This document shows, piece after piece, positions 25,501-38,272 of a stretch of 64,000 bases of DNA (the stretch's first letter is position 1; each line of letters opens with the position of its first letter). Made by a program: the position numbers and the translations under genes. The notes under the pieces are model-generated. The model saw only the letters and a list, made by a program, of their open reading frames with translations, did not search any database and was not told where the DNA came from. Location: positions 1-64,000 of the forward strand of contig JANPWX010000122.1 in NCBI GenBank assembly GCA_024734555.1. The letters are read 5' to 3'. The DNA is from Trochalopteron elliotii. Lineage: Eukaryota; Chordata; Aves; Passeriformes; Leiothrichidae.

Positions 25501-28500
25501 GTGGTGGAAAACAGCAAATGAAACATCACAGTTGGGTTTTCCAGAGCAGGTAACATTAGGAGTCATTTTTAAGTTTAAGCTGATGATGACTTTGTGTGAA
25601 TTTGGTATATTTGTGCAGGATGAGATGGCCAAATAGTCCCTGTGGGGCTTGTGAGCTGGTTTTGTTCAGAACTTGGCTGTCTGCGTGTCAGTGCTGCCCA
25701 ACAACAGGGATGTTTGCTTCATGAGATGATAACTTTCACATGTTGTTAGAGATCCATCATAGCAGAAGTCAGAACTAACCAGCTCACATGGCCTTCAGCT
25801 TTCCAAGATTTAATCATCAGGTTTCCAGGCTGGTTCAACTTTTTATTAGCCCCACACCTTCTCCAATTTGCAAAGCTTCTAATGTGAGGCCTTCCTTCTG
25901 GCTGGAGGAGGGAGCTGGTCTGCCAGCACTTGGTGACTGTCACCCCTTTTCCCACAGCAGTCAAAACTTTTTGCTTTGGATCATTTGCATTTTCAAACAA
26001 GTGAGGCAATAGCAATGACAATAACTGCATAGTCAGTAACAGCACTCTAGTTTCTCTCCCAGTTGGTTTATTTTAACATAGGACTGGTTTTCTGTGGCAG
26101 AGTGCTGTGAGCCTGAGGCTGGGGTAGCAGCAGCATCAAAGAGCAGCTTGTGCACGGGGTAACTTTGTGACATCTGGGGAAACAGCCATTCTGGTAGTTT
26201 ATTTGTGTAGTAGGTATTTATTACCATTGCAGGATGTTGCTTGGCCTCAGACCCCGCATTCTTGGCCTCAGTGCAAACATTTTTATTTGAGCCATTCACC
26301 GGAGGAAAACACTGATCTGTGACGAGTAATTTTCAGGGTTTCTGCACTCCTTTGTCAGATGGGACCTTGCTGTACCTTGCAGCTTGCCAACGACCCACAC
26401 TCACTGGCAACAGGTCCCTGCCTGTGTGGGCTGAGCTGGAAACCTCCCCTCAGCAGTGCCAGCCCCTCCCTGGTCCTGGGTGTCACCTGGCTGGGCTCAC
26501 AGCAGGCTCCTCTCAAAAATGCAGGTGCTGGTTGGGGCAGACTTGTGTGTGTGAGGGCAGAGCAGTGCCCGGGATTGGAGGGGATGAGACAAAGCCACAG
26601 CCTCATTAAAAGGTGGTGGGAAGTGGGATTTGAGCTCCTGCTGCAGAGCAGGGAGCTGTGGTAGGCTTAAGCAGCATTTCCCTCTGTGTGTGTGAGCACT
26701 AGAGATGGGACAGAGACAGTCCTGGTTATGATTTGAGCGGGGCTGATGAAGGTTTTGAAGGGCTGATGTTTCTGGCAATTTTCTGGTGGTTCAGTGAGCG
26801 GGCAAAGGCAGCAGGGAACTCCAGACAGCAAAGCAGAGCTTGGGAGATGAGACTTCCCGTGCAGTGGAATGCAGAAATAGCAGATGGAAATCACAGTTCA
26901 CCTCAGGGATGAAAACACAATCCACTCGTTTTGGGTGGGTAATGGAGTGTGTTACAGGGGAGGTGAACTTGCAGCTGGGATCTAGATGGGAATATCCAGG
27001 CTCAGAATGATACCTTTACAAATTCCTAGACTTACTCCTGCTTGCTGTCTTCTTCCTCTCTGTTTCACTTCTGGAGTCTCTGCTGTGTCCTAGCCCTGCC
27101 ACAGGCTGGGTGCAGTGCTGCCAGATCTCTGCATCCACAGAGCATCCTGCTGATGGAGCAGAGTTGGGTGTGGGGGCAAAAAACCCACACGAAAACAGCC
27201 CACACAGAAAGAGCCCGTGGGCTCTGGGCCCTGCTTGGCAACCTTAAATGTTTGTAAAGTTCTGCTGAAATGGTTTTCAATGCTTTATCCTTTCTAAATT
27301 AGGAGCATGTTTCAGAGTCACAATGGCAGTCATGACTCTGAGGGTGGCTCCACGGGATGCAGCCTGCTGGTGGCCACTCTTATCTTGGATATTTGGTTTG
27401 TTTACAACCTGCATGTAAATGTGCTGCAGCAGATCTAAAGTGGATTTTGACAGCCTGTGTTAGTCAGCTCATCCACCACGGAAAGAACCAGAGCTTCTCC
27501 TGTTCTTTGAAAACTTTCAACACTGAACAGTTTCAAAAGAGAAAACAAGAGGAAGAAATGTGTTGTTGAAGATGTGTACATCTTCAGCTTCCTCACTCTC
27601 CAAATGTTCAGGTACAGAGGATCCAGTGAGAGGAACTGGGATGGGCAGGAGGAAGTGGAAGATTCCAGCAGGGGTGACTGGGGACAAACACCACTTTGCC
27701 CACCCACTGCATGGATTTAAATTTGAGCCTCTATTTGGAAACCAATCCAAGCTAAAGTGTGTCTGACGTGCTTGGTTTGGGTTTCTTGGGAGCTTTGAGT
27801 GACACAAGTGCAGGTAAGCAGTCCTGGCAGCTGTGGGGCAGCAGAAGGGCTCACCTTGGCTGTCCTTTGCCATCTGAAGGCTCCTCACTGAGGTGACATC
27901 AGCATCACAGTGCTGATTTCCATCAATTACTAGTGGAGAAAAAGTTTGAGAACCAGAAGCAGTTTCCAATCAGGTTCCAAGATAAAGATAATTTTCCTGC
28001 TGTTTCCCTTGACGAGCCTTTTGATGTCAGATTTGGGTACATTTCTCAGGCACTGGCAGTAAAATGTCAGAATATGAAAGAATATTTTATCAAATGCTGC
28101 TTATAAGTGTCCTTGCCTTGCCAGTACATTAAATTAATGGCAAGTCACTGTCAGGAACACTTGCTCCTGGCATGAAGAATGGCTTTACTCCGTTTCACAG
28201 GGCACTGAATGGGTGTAGCAGAGAGTGAATGTGACCACACACCTGCAAAAAAAATGGCTAATGATAGGGAAAGGGAAGTGCTGTTTCCCTCCTAGACTGC
28301 TGGAGTGGGTGATTTTCACACTGCAGGAATTTTCTCCTGGAAGCTGCTGCTTTTACTATTTTCCTGTCACAAATTCAGCTGTGCAGGTCCTAGCAAACCT
28401 TTACAGGTCCTGGTGATCAGAAATCCCCAGAATGGGATGAGCTTTTCTGCATGGGCTCAGAGTCTGCAGAGACTGTAATTGATTTGTTTGGATTAAGCTG

Positions 28501-30523
28501 GTCGATTTCTCTTGTATGAAATGTGCTAGAACAGTGACTCTCTGAAACCCTCTGAAAGCTTTTTCCGTGTGAGCTGTGCATTTCTTGTGTTTCTCAACCA
28601 TCCACTGCAATGAAAGGCACGCTGTGGATGGTCTGACTTTGGCCAAGGGGACATTGTTTTCTGTTGGTTTGTGACATCTTCCCAAATTTTAAAGGACTGT
28701 GGTTGGATGAGGACACGCAAACAAATATTTCAGTCTGAGCCTGCCCTGCTCCATGGCTGTTCTACCAGAGTAGCACCACTTTAAAGTGGGAAAGCCAGAG
28801 CCATGTGGAAGGGAGGGCCATGGCAGAGATGTGGCAAAACAGTTCCTACAATTTACAGGGGCAGTGGACACTGGTGGTGTCCTTCTGCTGGTCTGCAATT
28901 GGGAAATTGTTGCTTAGGAATCACTAGAGACTTTTTGGTTTTGCTTTTTAATCTTAGCTCTGGAATTTTAAAATGGCACATCTTCTCCCTTCTGGGTTGG
29001 TTCCTCTTCTGTGGGGTTTTTCTTTGGACAATAAGTTGTTTCTAGATGTTCAGAGGTTTCTCTGTGCTCGGTTCCCTGCCTGTCCCTTGGAAGGGGGCAG
29101 TGCCACCCTCTCCCCTTTGGTGCACAGTGCAGAGCTCAGGGTTCAGGGGAATTGGAGATGCAAGAAAAAAAAGAGGGGGCCTGGATTCAAGTCCAAACTT
29201 TTCTCCTGAAATCAGAATTGCAAAGAGTTGGTTTTGCTCTCCAAAGCTAGTCCCTGAGTGGGTGTGTGCTTATCCCACCCATGAGAATGGCTGCTGTGTC
29301 TTTGTGTGGATTCACACGACCTTCCTTATCCTTTCAGTCCCCAGACAATGCTGTTGGTTTTCTTTCATTCAGAAATGATGGATATTTCCATTTAGCCTCA
29401 CTTCATTAAATCCTGGATGTATTAGTTCTTCAGTGTCACTTGAAGTCAAAGCAAAATATTTTAAGTAATCTTATGTTGTTAAAAATACGTCTCAGAAACA
29501 GAGTAACTTTTTAACCTGGATAAACTGAGTGAGAGCACTGCCTGAGGACAGCCCACCAGCACAGGGCTCCAGTCTTTGGTTTAGGTTTAGGACTTCCTGA
29601 GTTTATCCAGGTGTGTGGTGTTCTGGTGAGATGCAGCTTGCACCCCCTCTTTGATCTGAGGAAGGATTTGGGTGCCTGAAAGCTGCTGAAGTATCTCCCA
29701 TGTGCATCAATTGGTCTGATGAGAGAGTTTAAACCTGCCTACAGACTTTACCTTGCCTGGGGCAGCATGGCTTTAACAGGAAAAGCTGCTGGAGTGATTT
29801 TGGGAGTCTCCTGGTTTAGTTTTATCACAGTCCTGACTGCTCTGGTCTCTCCTTGTTTTCCTCAAGCACAGCTCAGGGTGTTGAGCTGGGTGATGTGGGC
29901 TCCCTGAGCCCAGTCCCAGTGCAAAGCCCAGATAAAGCATTTCCCCAGCTCTGCCCTCTGCTCGTGCTGCAGAGGGACCAGCAAGGGGCACTCAGGGACT
30001 GTCACCACACCATGCACAGGGACTGTGACCCTGCCTCCACAGCAGCACTGCTCACACTGCATCTCCCCAGAGGGAGGGAGAAATCAGAGTCCTCTGCTGT
30101 TTCTGGGTTTTCTTTTTTCCTCCAGATGAAATTCAAGACTGTGCATGAACATTTTGGGAGGGCTGATTGTTTGCTTACGAAGTAAATACCATTTTTCTGT
30201 CTGGCTGAAGTTACACAATAATTTTGTGAAGTTGGCCCCTCCCTCAGGGTGTCCAGCAGCAGAGGACCCTTCCCACATGCAGTGCAGCATCCCACAACAG
30301 CACAGCCCCACTTTCCCAAGCCCTGCCTGCGTTGGAGACAGGATTCCACATTTCAGAAATGGAAACTCTTACCCTGCTCCTTTTCCCTAATTATATGCAC
30401 ATTTTGTCTGTGCAAACTTCAGCCTTGCCTGGGAATGGGAGCTGACAGCCAGGCCCAGCTCCAAAGTTCCCTCAAAATGTTGCATTTTTGGTGTCATAGA
30501 TTGGGCCAGGGTGATTTTGCCAT

Positions 30524-30550
30524 GAGGAGGAGGAGGAGGAGGAGGAGGAA
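30524..30550 (+). repeat. (GAG)n microsatellite
   Basis: Eight to nine gag/gga trinucleotides in a row. Confidence 0.95.
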
Positions 30551-30954
30551 GGTGACCAAGCACTGTAGGGAGCTCCCAACTCTGATTGCAGCAGTGGATC
30601 CTGCTGCATCCCCTGGCTGTTGGGAGATGCAAAGCTGGCAAGCAGGCCATGGATGCTCTGGTGCCTCCAGCAGCTTTTTGCAGCTGTGCACAGGGCCCAG
30701 GCTGGTGCTGCAGAGCTGCTGGGCTGCATAGGTGGCATTGGTGGGTCACTGCCACACTCCTGCCTTGGGCAGACCTGTCCTGCCAGCAGCTCTGCTGGGC
30801 ACCCAACAAGGTCAGTCCTTCCACAACCAAATGCCTGAGGAGGCAGAGGAGCCCTGCAGTGTAAAACCACCCCAGGCATGTGTCAGTGCTGCCTGCCCTA
30901 GGGACAGAGCTCCAGGACTGGTCCTGGAGGGACAGAAATGGTGAGGCAGCCGAG

Positions 30955-30970
30955 CAGGGTGCCCAGAGAG
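30955..30970 (+). mobile_element. Possible CR1 fragment running into the gap
   Basis: Fifteen of sixteen bases match the cacagggtgcccagagaagc segment seen in the CR1 copies at 7259-7478 and 40036-40222. About 170 further bases of a CR1 tail would fit in the adjacent gap. The match is short, so this is tentative. Confidence 0.35.
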
Positions 30971-31366
30971 NNNNNNNNNNNNNNNNNNNNNNNNNNNNNN
31001 NNNNNNNNNNNNNNNNNNNNNNNNNNNNNNNNNNNNNNNNNNNNNNNNNNNNNNNNNNNNNNNNNNNNNNNNNNNNNNNNNNNNNNNNNNNNNNNNNNNN
31101 NNNNNNNNNNNNNNNNNNNNNNNNNNNNNNNNNNNNNNNNNNNNNNNNNNNNNNNNNNNNNNNNNNNNNNNNNNNNNNNNNNNNNNNNNNNNNNNNNNNN
31201 NNNNNNNNNNNNNNNNNNNNNNNNNNNNNNNNNNNNNNNNNNNNNNNNNNNNNNNNNNNNNNNNNNNNNNNNNNNNNNNNNNNNNNNNNNNNNNNNNNNN
31301 NNNNNNNNNNNNNNNNNNNNNNNNNNNNNNNNNNNNNNNNNNNNNNNNNNNNNNNNNNNNNNNNNN
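30971..31366. other. Assembly gap (396 N)
   Basis: An unresolved run of N. The left flank ends in cagggtgcccagagag, matching the start of a CR1 3' segment; the right flank starts cctctctctctg. It abuts the CpG island, so promoter or exon 1 sequence may be missing. Confidence 0.99.
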
Positions 31367-31465
31367 CCTCTCTCTCTGTTAGTTTGAAAGTGGCAAATTG
31401 TCATAGGGGGAAAAAAAAAAGTTGCAGTGGATGTTTTCGGAGCTGTTGCTTTATTGAAAACAACC

Positions 31466-32139
31466 CGCAGGGTGGAGGCGAGAGCGGGGGGGGGGGGGGG
31501 GGGGGGGGGCGTGTTTGCAAAGCAAAATGTCATTTTGGCGCTGAGGGGAGAGCGGGAGAGATCGCGCCTGAAACGCCGAGTCGTGCAGGCTTGTGAGAAA
31601 ACCAATGGGCAGTGCCAAAGGAAGAGCAGAAAGTACATGGCAGAGCTGAGAAAGGCGCTCTCTGCCTGCTTTTGCTGGTATGCTTGGATTTCTGGAGCGA
31701 GCGGCGTTTAAATGGCCCGGGGCTGTGCCGGGGAGGGTCGGGGCACAGGGGAGGGATGTGCCGGGGAGGGTCGGGGGCCAGGCTCGGAGGAGCAGGGCAG
31801 AAATCGCGCTGCCGAACGCAGAATCACCGAGCGCTGAGCCAAAGGCGGCCGCTGCTGTGCCCCCGTGCCTCCCTTCACCTTCTCTGCTGCCCGTGTCGCT
31901 CCGAGCCCGGAGCAGGAGCCGGGCTGAGCCGTCCAGGGATGAGGTCAGAGCAGCAGGGTTTTTGGGCACAGGTCTGTAACACCTGCGGGAAGGGCCTCGG
32001 AGCTGCTGTGTGCCCCACTGGTATCGAATTTTCTCTCTCAACCTTTGGTTTTCTTTGGAAAGGGAAGTTGCCGCGATTGCCAAGTTGTGTTAGCGTCGAG
32101 TTTGGTTTCTTTGCACCCACAGGCGATGAGTAGAGGGGC
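31466..32139. promoter_or_regulatory. CpG island, candidate FBLN2 promoter and untranslated exon 1
   Basis: I count 45 CpG dinucleotides in 674 bases, far denser than anything else in the window outside the fibulin-2 exon and the block near 55.4 kb. It holds a G24 run (31486-31509), a CCAAT box in accaatgggc (31601-31610), a TATA-like tttaaat (31708-31714) about 100 bases later, and a duplicated GC-rich 20-mer (31724-31743 and 31757-31776) resembling GC boxes. The + strand order of CCAAT then TATA-like motif suggests rightward transcription starting near 31.74 kb. It would then drive FBLN2 across an intron of about 24 kb. That link is inference; the island could serve an unrecognised transcript. 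Possible donors (gatgag|gtcaga near 31944, cacag|gtctgt near 31972) are weak. Confidence 0.5.
31486..31509 (+). repeat. Poly-G run, 24 bases
   Basis: Twenty-four consecutive G on the + strand at the left edge of the CpG island. It can form G-quadruplexes. The exact length is likely uncertain in the assembly. Confidence 0.97.
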
Positions 32140-33272
32140 GGTGTTTGGGGTTTGTGTTTGGGGTTTTCTTATAGACCATCAACACCTGAGGGCTCTCCTT
32201 TGCTGCTCCTCCTCATGCCCCGTCTTTGCTTTGGGCATCCCGGTCCTTTCAGATGCAAACAGAAGCTTTGGGCACATCCCATAAATGTGGCTTTACTCTT
32301 TACTTACGTCATTTAACAACAAAAACTGCAGCTCGTGGTATACGGTTAATGGGTGTAAAATTGTCTGAGGAGATTTTGGACACAAAAAAACCCCTTATTA
32401 GTGGAATGGATGAAATTAGTTTTATTATGGAAGATTTTCCCCTAATGACAGAATGGAGCCTACAGAGGCCAAACCCCAGTCTTTTAACTGGTTCTTTTCC
32501 CAAGTGGCGTCGGCTGGACCTTCAAAATCACTTTGAAGACATTTATACCACCATTAATAGGGCTGATGTTGGCCTAAAAATATAATCCAAAAATCACACT
32601 CTTAATTGGCATTGCTTTGTTGGCAGAGCTTTCCCAGAGCTGCCTTACTCCTCAAGAGCCATGTTATTTTAATTGCATCAATGTATTCTGTCACGAAGGC
32701 AATGCTCCCAGCAGGGTTTATTGAGTTTAGTGTGGAGCTTGGAGCTTTAACTTCTGCACTAAAGACAAGAAACCGATGGCAAAGCCATGGAGCTCCTCAG
32801 CCCTGGGAGCTCCTCAGGGACCCCACTTCTGTCTGAGCACACTGCATCAGTCTACTCTGCAATAAATCATAAGGAAACAGTAGCCTTGTAGTGTCTGCAA
32901 ATACTAGGAGAAATGGTTTTCCTAGTTTAAATCAGTTTTTGGGACTGGAGAGATCTCTTTTCTTTCCATCCGTCCACTTTAATCCCCTTCCAGCTGCATT
33001 AGATGATCGCGTGATATTACACGCTTCTAATTTTCTGTGATCTGCTCAGAGCTGGAAGAAATGGTGTTCTGCAGTTTTGTACACTGAGTGTAGGTGGCCT
33101 TTGAGAGGTGATGATGGGCAGGGAGTCCCCCACAGTGCTTGGTGGCATTAAAGATGACATTCCAAACAAAGCTCAGGCATGAACTCGAGGGAGGGCAGCA
33201 ACAGCCCCCTTCTCTGGGGGCTGAGCATCAGCTGGACCTTGCTGGGAGAGGCTTGTGAGTTCACAGGGGCCT

Positions 33273-33337
33273 CACCAGAGTGCTCCTGGGTGTAGCTTCA
33301 CCAGGGTGAACACCACCAGAGTGCTCCTGGGTGTAGC
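33273..33337 (+). repeat. 24-bp direct repeat
   Basis: An identical 24-base segment (caccagagtgctcctgggtg and tagc) occurs at 33273-33296 and 33314-33337, offset by 41 bases. It is probably a local duplication. Confidence 0.92.
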
Positions 33338-35235
33338 ATCATTCCTGCATATGAGATGCAGCCCATCAGGCACCCATCAGGTTGGTTTTTGGGGCTCAGG
33401 TGGTGGATGGCAGCAGAGCAGTGAGCAATTGGCATCTTCTGCAGCTGATCCTCTGTCCCTAGCTGGGATGGAGCCCTGGTGTTGCTCTACCTGGGAAATG
33501 TTCTGCTGGACAGTTCCTCAGTTCCAGGAGGGGACACTGCTGGGGCTTCCCTGCTGCCAGGTCCCCTTGAGCCCTGCTGAAGGACATCCCTTCCTCTGGG
33601 TGTGCAGGAGCAGAGTGGTCACAGCCCTTCTCCAGGCTGCTTTCACTCCGTGGTTTTGTGCCTTTTTTGTGATCACTGGAAGCTCTGAGGGCTCCTGTTG
33701 CTCTCCCTGCTATCCTGTCTGGTGGCTCAGGTCTCACAGGCTGCATGGAGGCTGCTGGGGATGGAAGAGACCTTGGCTGTCCCTCCCCCCCATCCCTGTG
33801 CCCCCAGGTTTTGCATCCCATGTAAACCAAACCAAGCCTCCTGCCAACCACCTCTCTCTCCCCTGCCTTCTTTCCCTCATCCAGGGAGATGAGAAATCTT
33901 TACAGGGTTGGTCTCCTCTTTCAAACTGCTCTTTGGAAACGTTTCCATTTCCCTGGGAGTCTCTTCCCATCATTTGTGGGTACAAGGTGGTATTTGGCTG
34001 CTTCTGCCAGAACCAGAAGTGTCTCTTACATTCTGCAGAGATTTTGGTGCTTGCTGAAAAGCTTGCAGTGGGCAATGCTTTCCCCCAGCTGCCTCCTGGC
34101 TGTTCAGCAGAAGAAACCAGAGTGCTGCTGGCTGGGGCCTGCTTTCCTCTTCCATGAACCTGTGACCTTGGGGCCACTGTGCTCTCAGGTGCCCTGGGAG
34201 CTCCCCTTCCTCCTGTGTCCCAGGGCTGAGTGTGCTGGGGTGTTTCTCTTAGCTGTGTGCAGATCCCTAGTGACAGAAAGAACTGTGACTCTTAATTATT
34301 GTGTCTCTTATCTCCTCGTCGATGTGCCACCAGCCCATATGTTTAGAATAAGGCTCTGATCTCGTGATATGGGCTCATGCATTCACTTTTGTTTAGCTTT
34401 TCCCCCCATTCTCTGGCATTAGAAATTTGGATTTCCTTCCAGCTCATTGGCATACATACCATTAACCTTTCTTTCTGCTGGAAGTGACATGTTGCCTTTA
34501 ATAACAGGGGCCTGCATTTAATATCCCAAGAAGTCCCTTCCAATTCCATGTTCATCCAGACCAGGAGTTAAACAAAAGAGACTTGGAAAGTCGCTTTCCC
34601 AAAAGTGGATTGTTTTCTCCTGCTTATGTTATTGTGGTCTTTGGGAATCAAGGAGTGGAAACCAATGTAGGTATGAAGAAATGCAGCTCACTTGTGACCT
34701 GACCACTCCTTCTCCTGCTGAATGTGACCAGAGCAAGTCCAGACCCTTTGAGCTACGTTTTCATCCTCGTGTGTTACAAACCTAACCTATTATTCATGAA
34801 AATTGAGCTGTGTTAATTCCGTCCCTCGGTTTGCACTAAGGTACATCCCTGCCTGTCCTGTTTGCTGAGGAGCTCTGTGGGCTGGCTGCAGGGGCAGGGG
34901 CAGCCTGAGCCCTGTCACTGATCCCTGATTTCCCCGTGCGGATGTGGCCGGCGGGGGCAGAGGTGTCACTGCCATTTCCTGCTGGGTGCACCGGAGCCTT
35001 TGTGGCTCTGCTCAGACGCGTTTTTGTGAATGAAGGCAGGCAGGGAGTGCCCAGCCCAGCCCGGGTCCCTGGTGTGTCACAGACAGACAGATGGACAGCT
35101 GCCGTGGGCTGGGCTGGGCCACCCCCACGGGAACTGCCACCAACGAGGGCCTCACCCCCTCCTTTCTGTGACACCAAGGCTGAGGATGTGCCCCTCCACA
35201 CCTCGCAGACTTTCTGTTTTGGAATTTCTATTTAT

Positions 35236-35396
35236 TCTATTTTCGTAGGGTTATTTTTATTCTATAATTCTATTTATTTTATTCTATTATTTATTCTTAT
35301 CTAATTATTTTATTCTATTTTATATATACTATTCTAATTATTTTATTCTATTATTCTCTTCTATTTATGCTATTCTAATTATTCTATTTTGGTAGG
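35236..35396 (+). repeat. Imperfect (ATTCT/ATTTT)n AT-rich repeat
   Basis: About 160 bases of degenerate pentamers (attct, attta, attat) with long AT stretches. It may be an expansion of a CR1 tail, whose 3' end carries attct units, but no CR1 body is visible beside it. Confidence 0.88.
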
Positions 35397-38214
35397 AATT
35401 TATTTTCTTTAATTATTTTTTTGTGTGTGTGTATGATCCTTGGCAGGGAACTTCTTTTAGTTTAGTTCTAGTTTTTGCTCCCAACTTTATTCACTGAGAA
35501 TACCTTGGAGACAAGGAGCTCATTTTCTCCTGTATCCAGAAAACCTTTTAGTGACTGCTAACCCCTTGCACCTGTACACATAAGTCAAGCAAGGATCTTA
35601 ATACAGTTTTGTCTAGACTGGTGATGGAGAGAGAGAGAAAAAGCAGTTCCTGGGGCAGGCATGCATGACATTTTGGAAATAGAAAATACAACCAGCAAAG
35701 ATTATATCCCCACCAGAGCTGGCAGAGGGGTCTTATGGGTGTTCTTAATCCACCTCAGTGCAAATCCAGCCAGGTTAGCTCAAACCACCTTTGTTTTTGA
35801 CTCGAATTAGCTGAGTCTGCACTAGCACAGTGAATGTTCCTTCTGTCCCTCCTGCCAGACATGTGGTGGGGGACTCCCAGCCAGCTGCTGGTGCTCAGCC
35901 AGCTCCTGCTCCAGCCACAGCCAGGAGACACTGTCTGTGTGTCCCCAGGCTTCCCTCAGTGACAGCTGGGTCCTTGGGGCAGCAGCAGCTTGAGATGTGC
36001 CCCTTACACTCTGTTTGTGCTGCCCTAAATCAGCTCAGGTAGGTTCCTGTCCCCAACTCATAGCTGGGAAATCCCACAGGTCCCTGGTGGTGCTCAGGGT
36101 GGGGCCAGCTGAAATCCTCCAGGGCATCTGTGTGGTTCCCATTGAACAGCAGTGTTACCCCATGGAATGACAGACCTGCTCTTCTGCCCAAGCATCCGTG
36201 AACCTTCCAGAGTGATACTGGATGTGCATAGACAGAGCTTTAGGGGGTGCCTGTGGGATCTGAATTCCCATTGAAGTTACAAGGCAATTCGTTGTCTTGA
36301 GTTTCTGTGGCAATCGCATTTGAAGTGTTCTGTAGAAAAAACTTCTAGGACTGCTGCTTTTCTGTGCTGTGCTCTGGGCTTTGGAGGTGAGGTTATTTAT
36401 AAAAAAATTAAGGTGAAAGCTGGGAAGACTCTTTTGCTGGTGTCATGAATCAGATCAGAATGAGAGAATACATTTAAAACTCTGAAGTGAAACCTTTTCA
36501 CAGGAGAGTGTTACTTTAAATATATGTCTGGAATGGGGAAAAAAAACCCATTCTGCAAATGATTTTTTTAAAAAATAATTAAACTGCACTGTTTAGAAAT
36601 GATTAATTATTGCAACATGTGAGCGCTGCAGAGTTTCATCTATTCACAGTAGTATTTCAAATGATTTAAAGTTGTTTGTTCAAGGTTTGCTTTTAGTGTG
36701 TCATTAAATGTCATGGATTTATTCCAGCTGTCCTCCACAAATGTATCACTTGTGAAGGATTTTGCATGGGAACAGGCTGCCAGATTTTAGTTTTGATAGC
36801 AAAGCCCAATTTTGTTTTATTTCTAATCTAGTTTTGCTTTGCTAAGTGCATTACTGGCTCTAAATGGAGTTGGCAGAGGAGATGGTAGCAGCTCTGCTGG
36901 GCAGAGTTATGGGGCTGGCATATACCTCCTGAAACCCCCTGAGCCCGGGGTCAAGGGTGGGCAGCTTGTGCAAGTCCCTGACCCCACTGACCACTGCCAG
37001 CCCTCCCCTGCTCAGTTCCCACCAACACTTCCTAATTTGCTTTAGACGAAACAACTGGATTATCTCGAGCCACTAATTAGACTACTGAAGATAATCCTGC
37101 TTGCTTTTGGGTTTGTCTCTTTCTTTCCTGACGTGAATCAGCGAGGACTGAGAGGCTGCTCCTCCATCCACCTGGAGGAGCTGAGCTGCTGAGTCTGCCC
37201 AGTGCCTCTGCCAGCTCTGTGTAGCTTTTTATTGATTGAGTTTTCATAACCAGGACATTCAGATCTGGTAGCATGCCACGTTGTGTTCTAATCTCATTTG
37301 CCTGTGCATGGAGCTCTGTCACACAATCCAGCCAGCACCCAACAGACATCTTCTGATGGTCCCGAAGGTGGGATCTTGGGGGTGGTTAATGTATCCAACT
37401 GGGATGGCCATTTGGAAAGGCTATAATGGGATAGAGAGCAGATTGGTGTGGGGAATTTAACCCTCAGTTCTGAGCTGATTAAAGTGGAGTAAATGTTTCT
37501 GCTCAGGGGAGCTGCAGAAAGCTCTGAAACATTCATTTGCCTTCAGAGCAAAACCAAAAATGCAGTCTGCTTTCTGACACGCTGTTTGGTTCCTGGCATG
37601 GCTGCCTGCGTAGCCAGGAGGATGTGTCCTGTGGAAAGTGTGTGTAATAATTTCTGGGCTTTTGTAAAATGCAGATGTTAACAGCAAGAGTGCACGATAA
37701 GCAATCTCTCCCTGCTTTTATTGAGATGTTTGCATTCTTCTCAAGGTGTTGACATAGCACACTATGCCCTGGGGTGCTGCAAGTGTCTGAATATTTAGGA
37801 TGTGTAAAAGAACAAGAACATTTAATAATGTCTCTCCAGTCTGGGCAAACAGGTTAACTTGAGTGCATCACTTCTATCCCTGCATTTAAATAGACTGAAG
37901 TGAGGGAAATTCACTGGGGGTTTACTTACATTTACTAAAACCTCTCTTTCTGTAATGATTTAAAAAATAATGATGTTTGTCATGATGATGAAGCTTATGT
38001 CTAGAGCAGACAGGTCATGTATTTAATGCCTGGTTAGATTTCTGTGGTGTGGGGCTGCTTGTCTCTGAGGTGTAAATAGCAGTGGCTGTGTGTCTGTGCA
38101 GTGCTGGGCACTGTGGCACTCCAGCATGCAGCTCCATGGAGTTCCATGTTGTGCCACAGCTGGGGGATGTCTTTGCACTGGGAAAAATCCCATTAACTGG
38201 GAACTGGAACTCGG

Positions 38215-38272
38215 TAATTGTGTTGGATCTGGATGATCTTCAGGCCCCTTCCAAACCCAAACCATTCTGTGC
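38215..38272 (+). mobile_element. CR1 LINE 3' tail fragment
   Basis: The sequence ttggatctggatgatcttca, then ccttccaaacccaaaccatt and ctgtg, is a CR1 3' end. Diverged CR1 sequence may extend about 100 bases further left. Confidence 0.85.

Larger units (their letters stand above)
15124..30954. other. Intergenic-looking DNA, no gene recognised
   Basis: Holds the microsatellites at 16.75, 20.03, 22.54 and 30.52 kb and one CR1 tail. The remaining sequence shows no exon with recognisable protein similarity. The stretch at 22.08-22.20 kb lacks repeats and is a possible regulatory element. Confidence 0.6.

Noticed and set aside
1..31000. HDAC11 exons expected from mammalian gene order
   Set aside because: I looked for conserved HDAC11 peptides and saw none; the gene may lie left of the window or its short exons may be missed.
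33255..34157. 300-codon open frame on +
   Set aside because: It starts with GTG, is rich in W, C, S and P typical of non-coding GC-moderate DNA, has no recognisable domain, and the opposite strand is similarly open.
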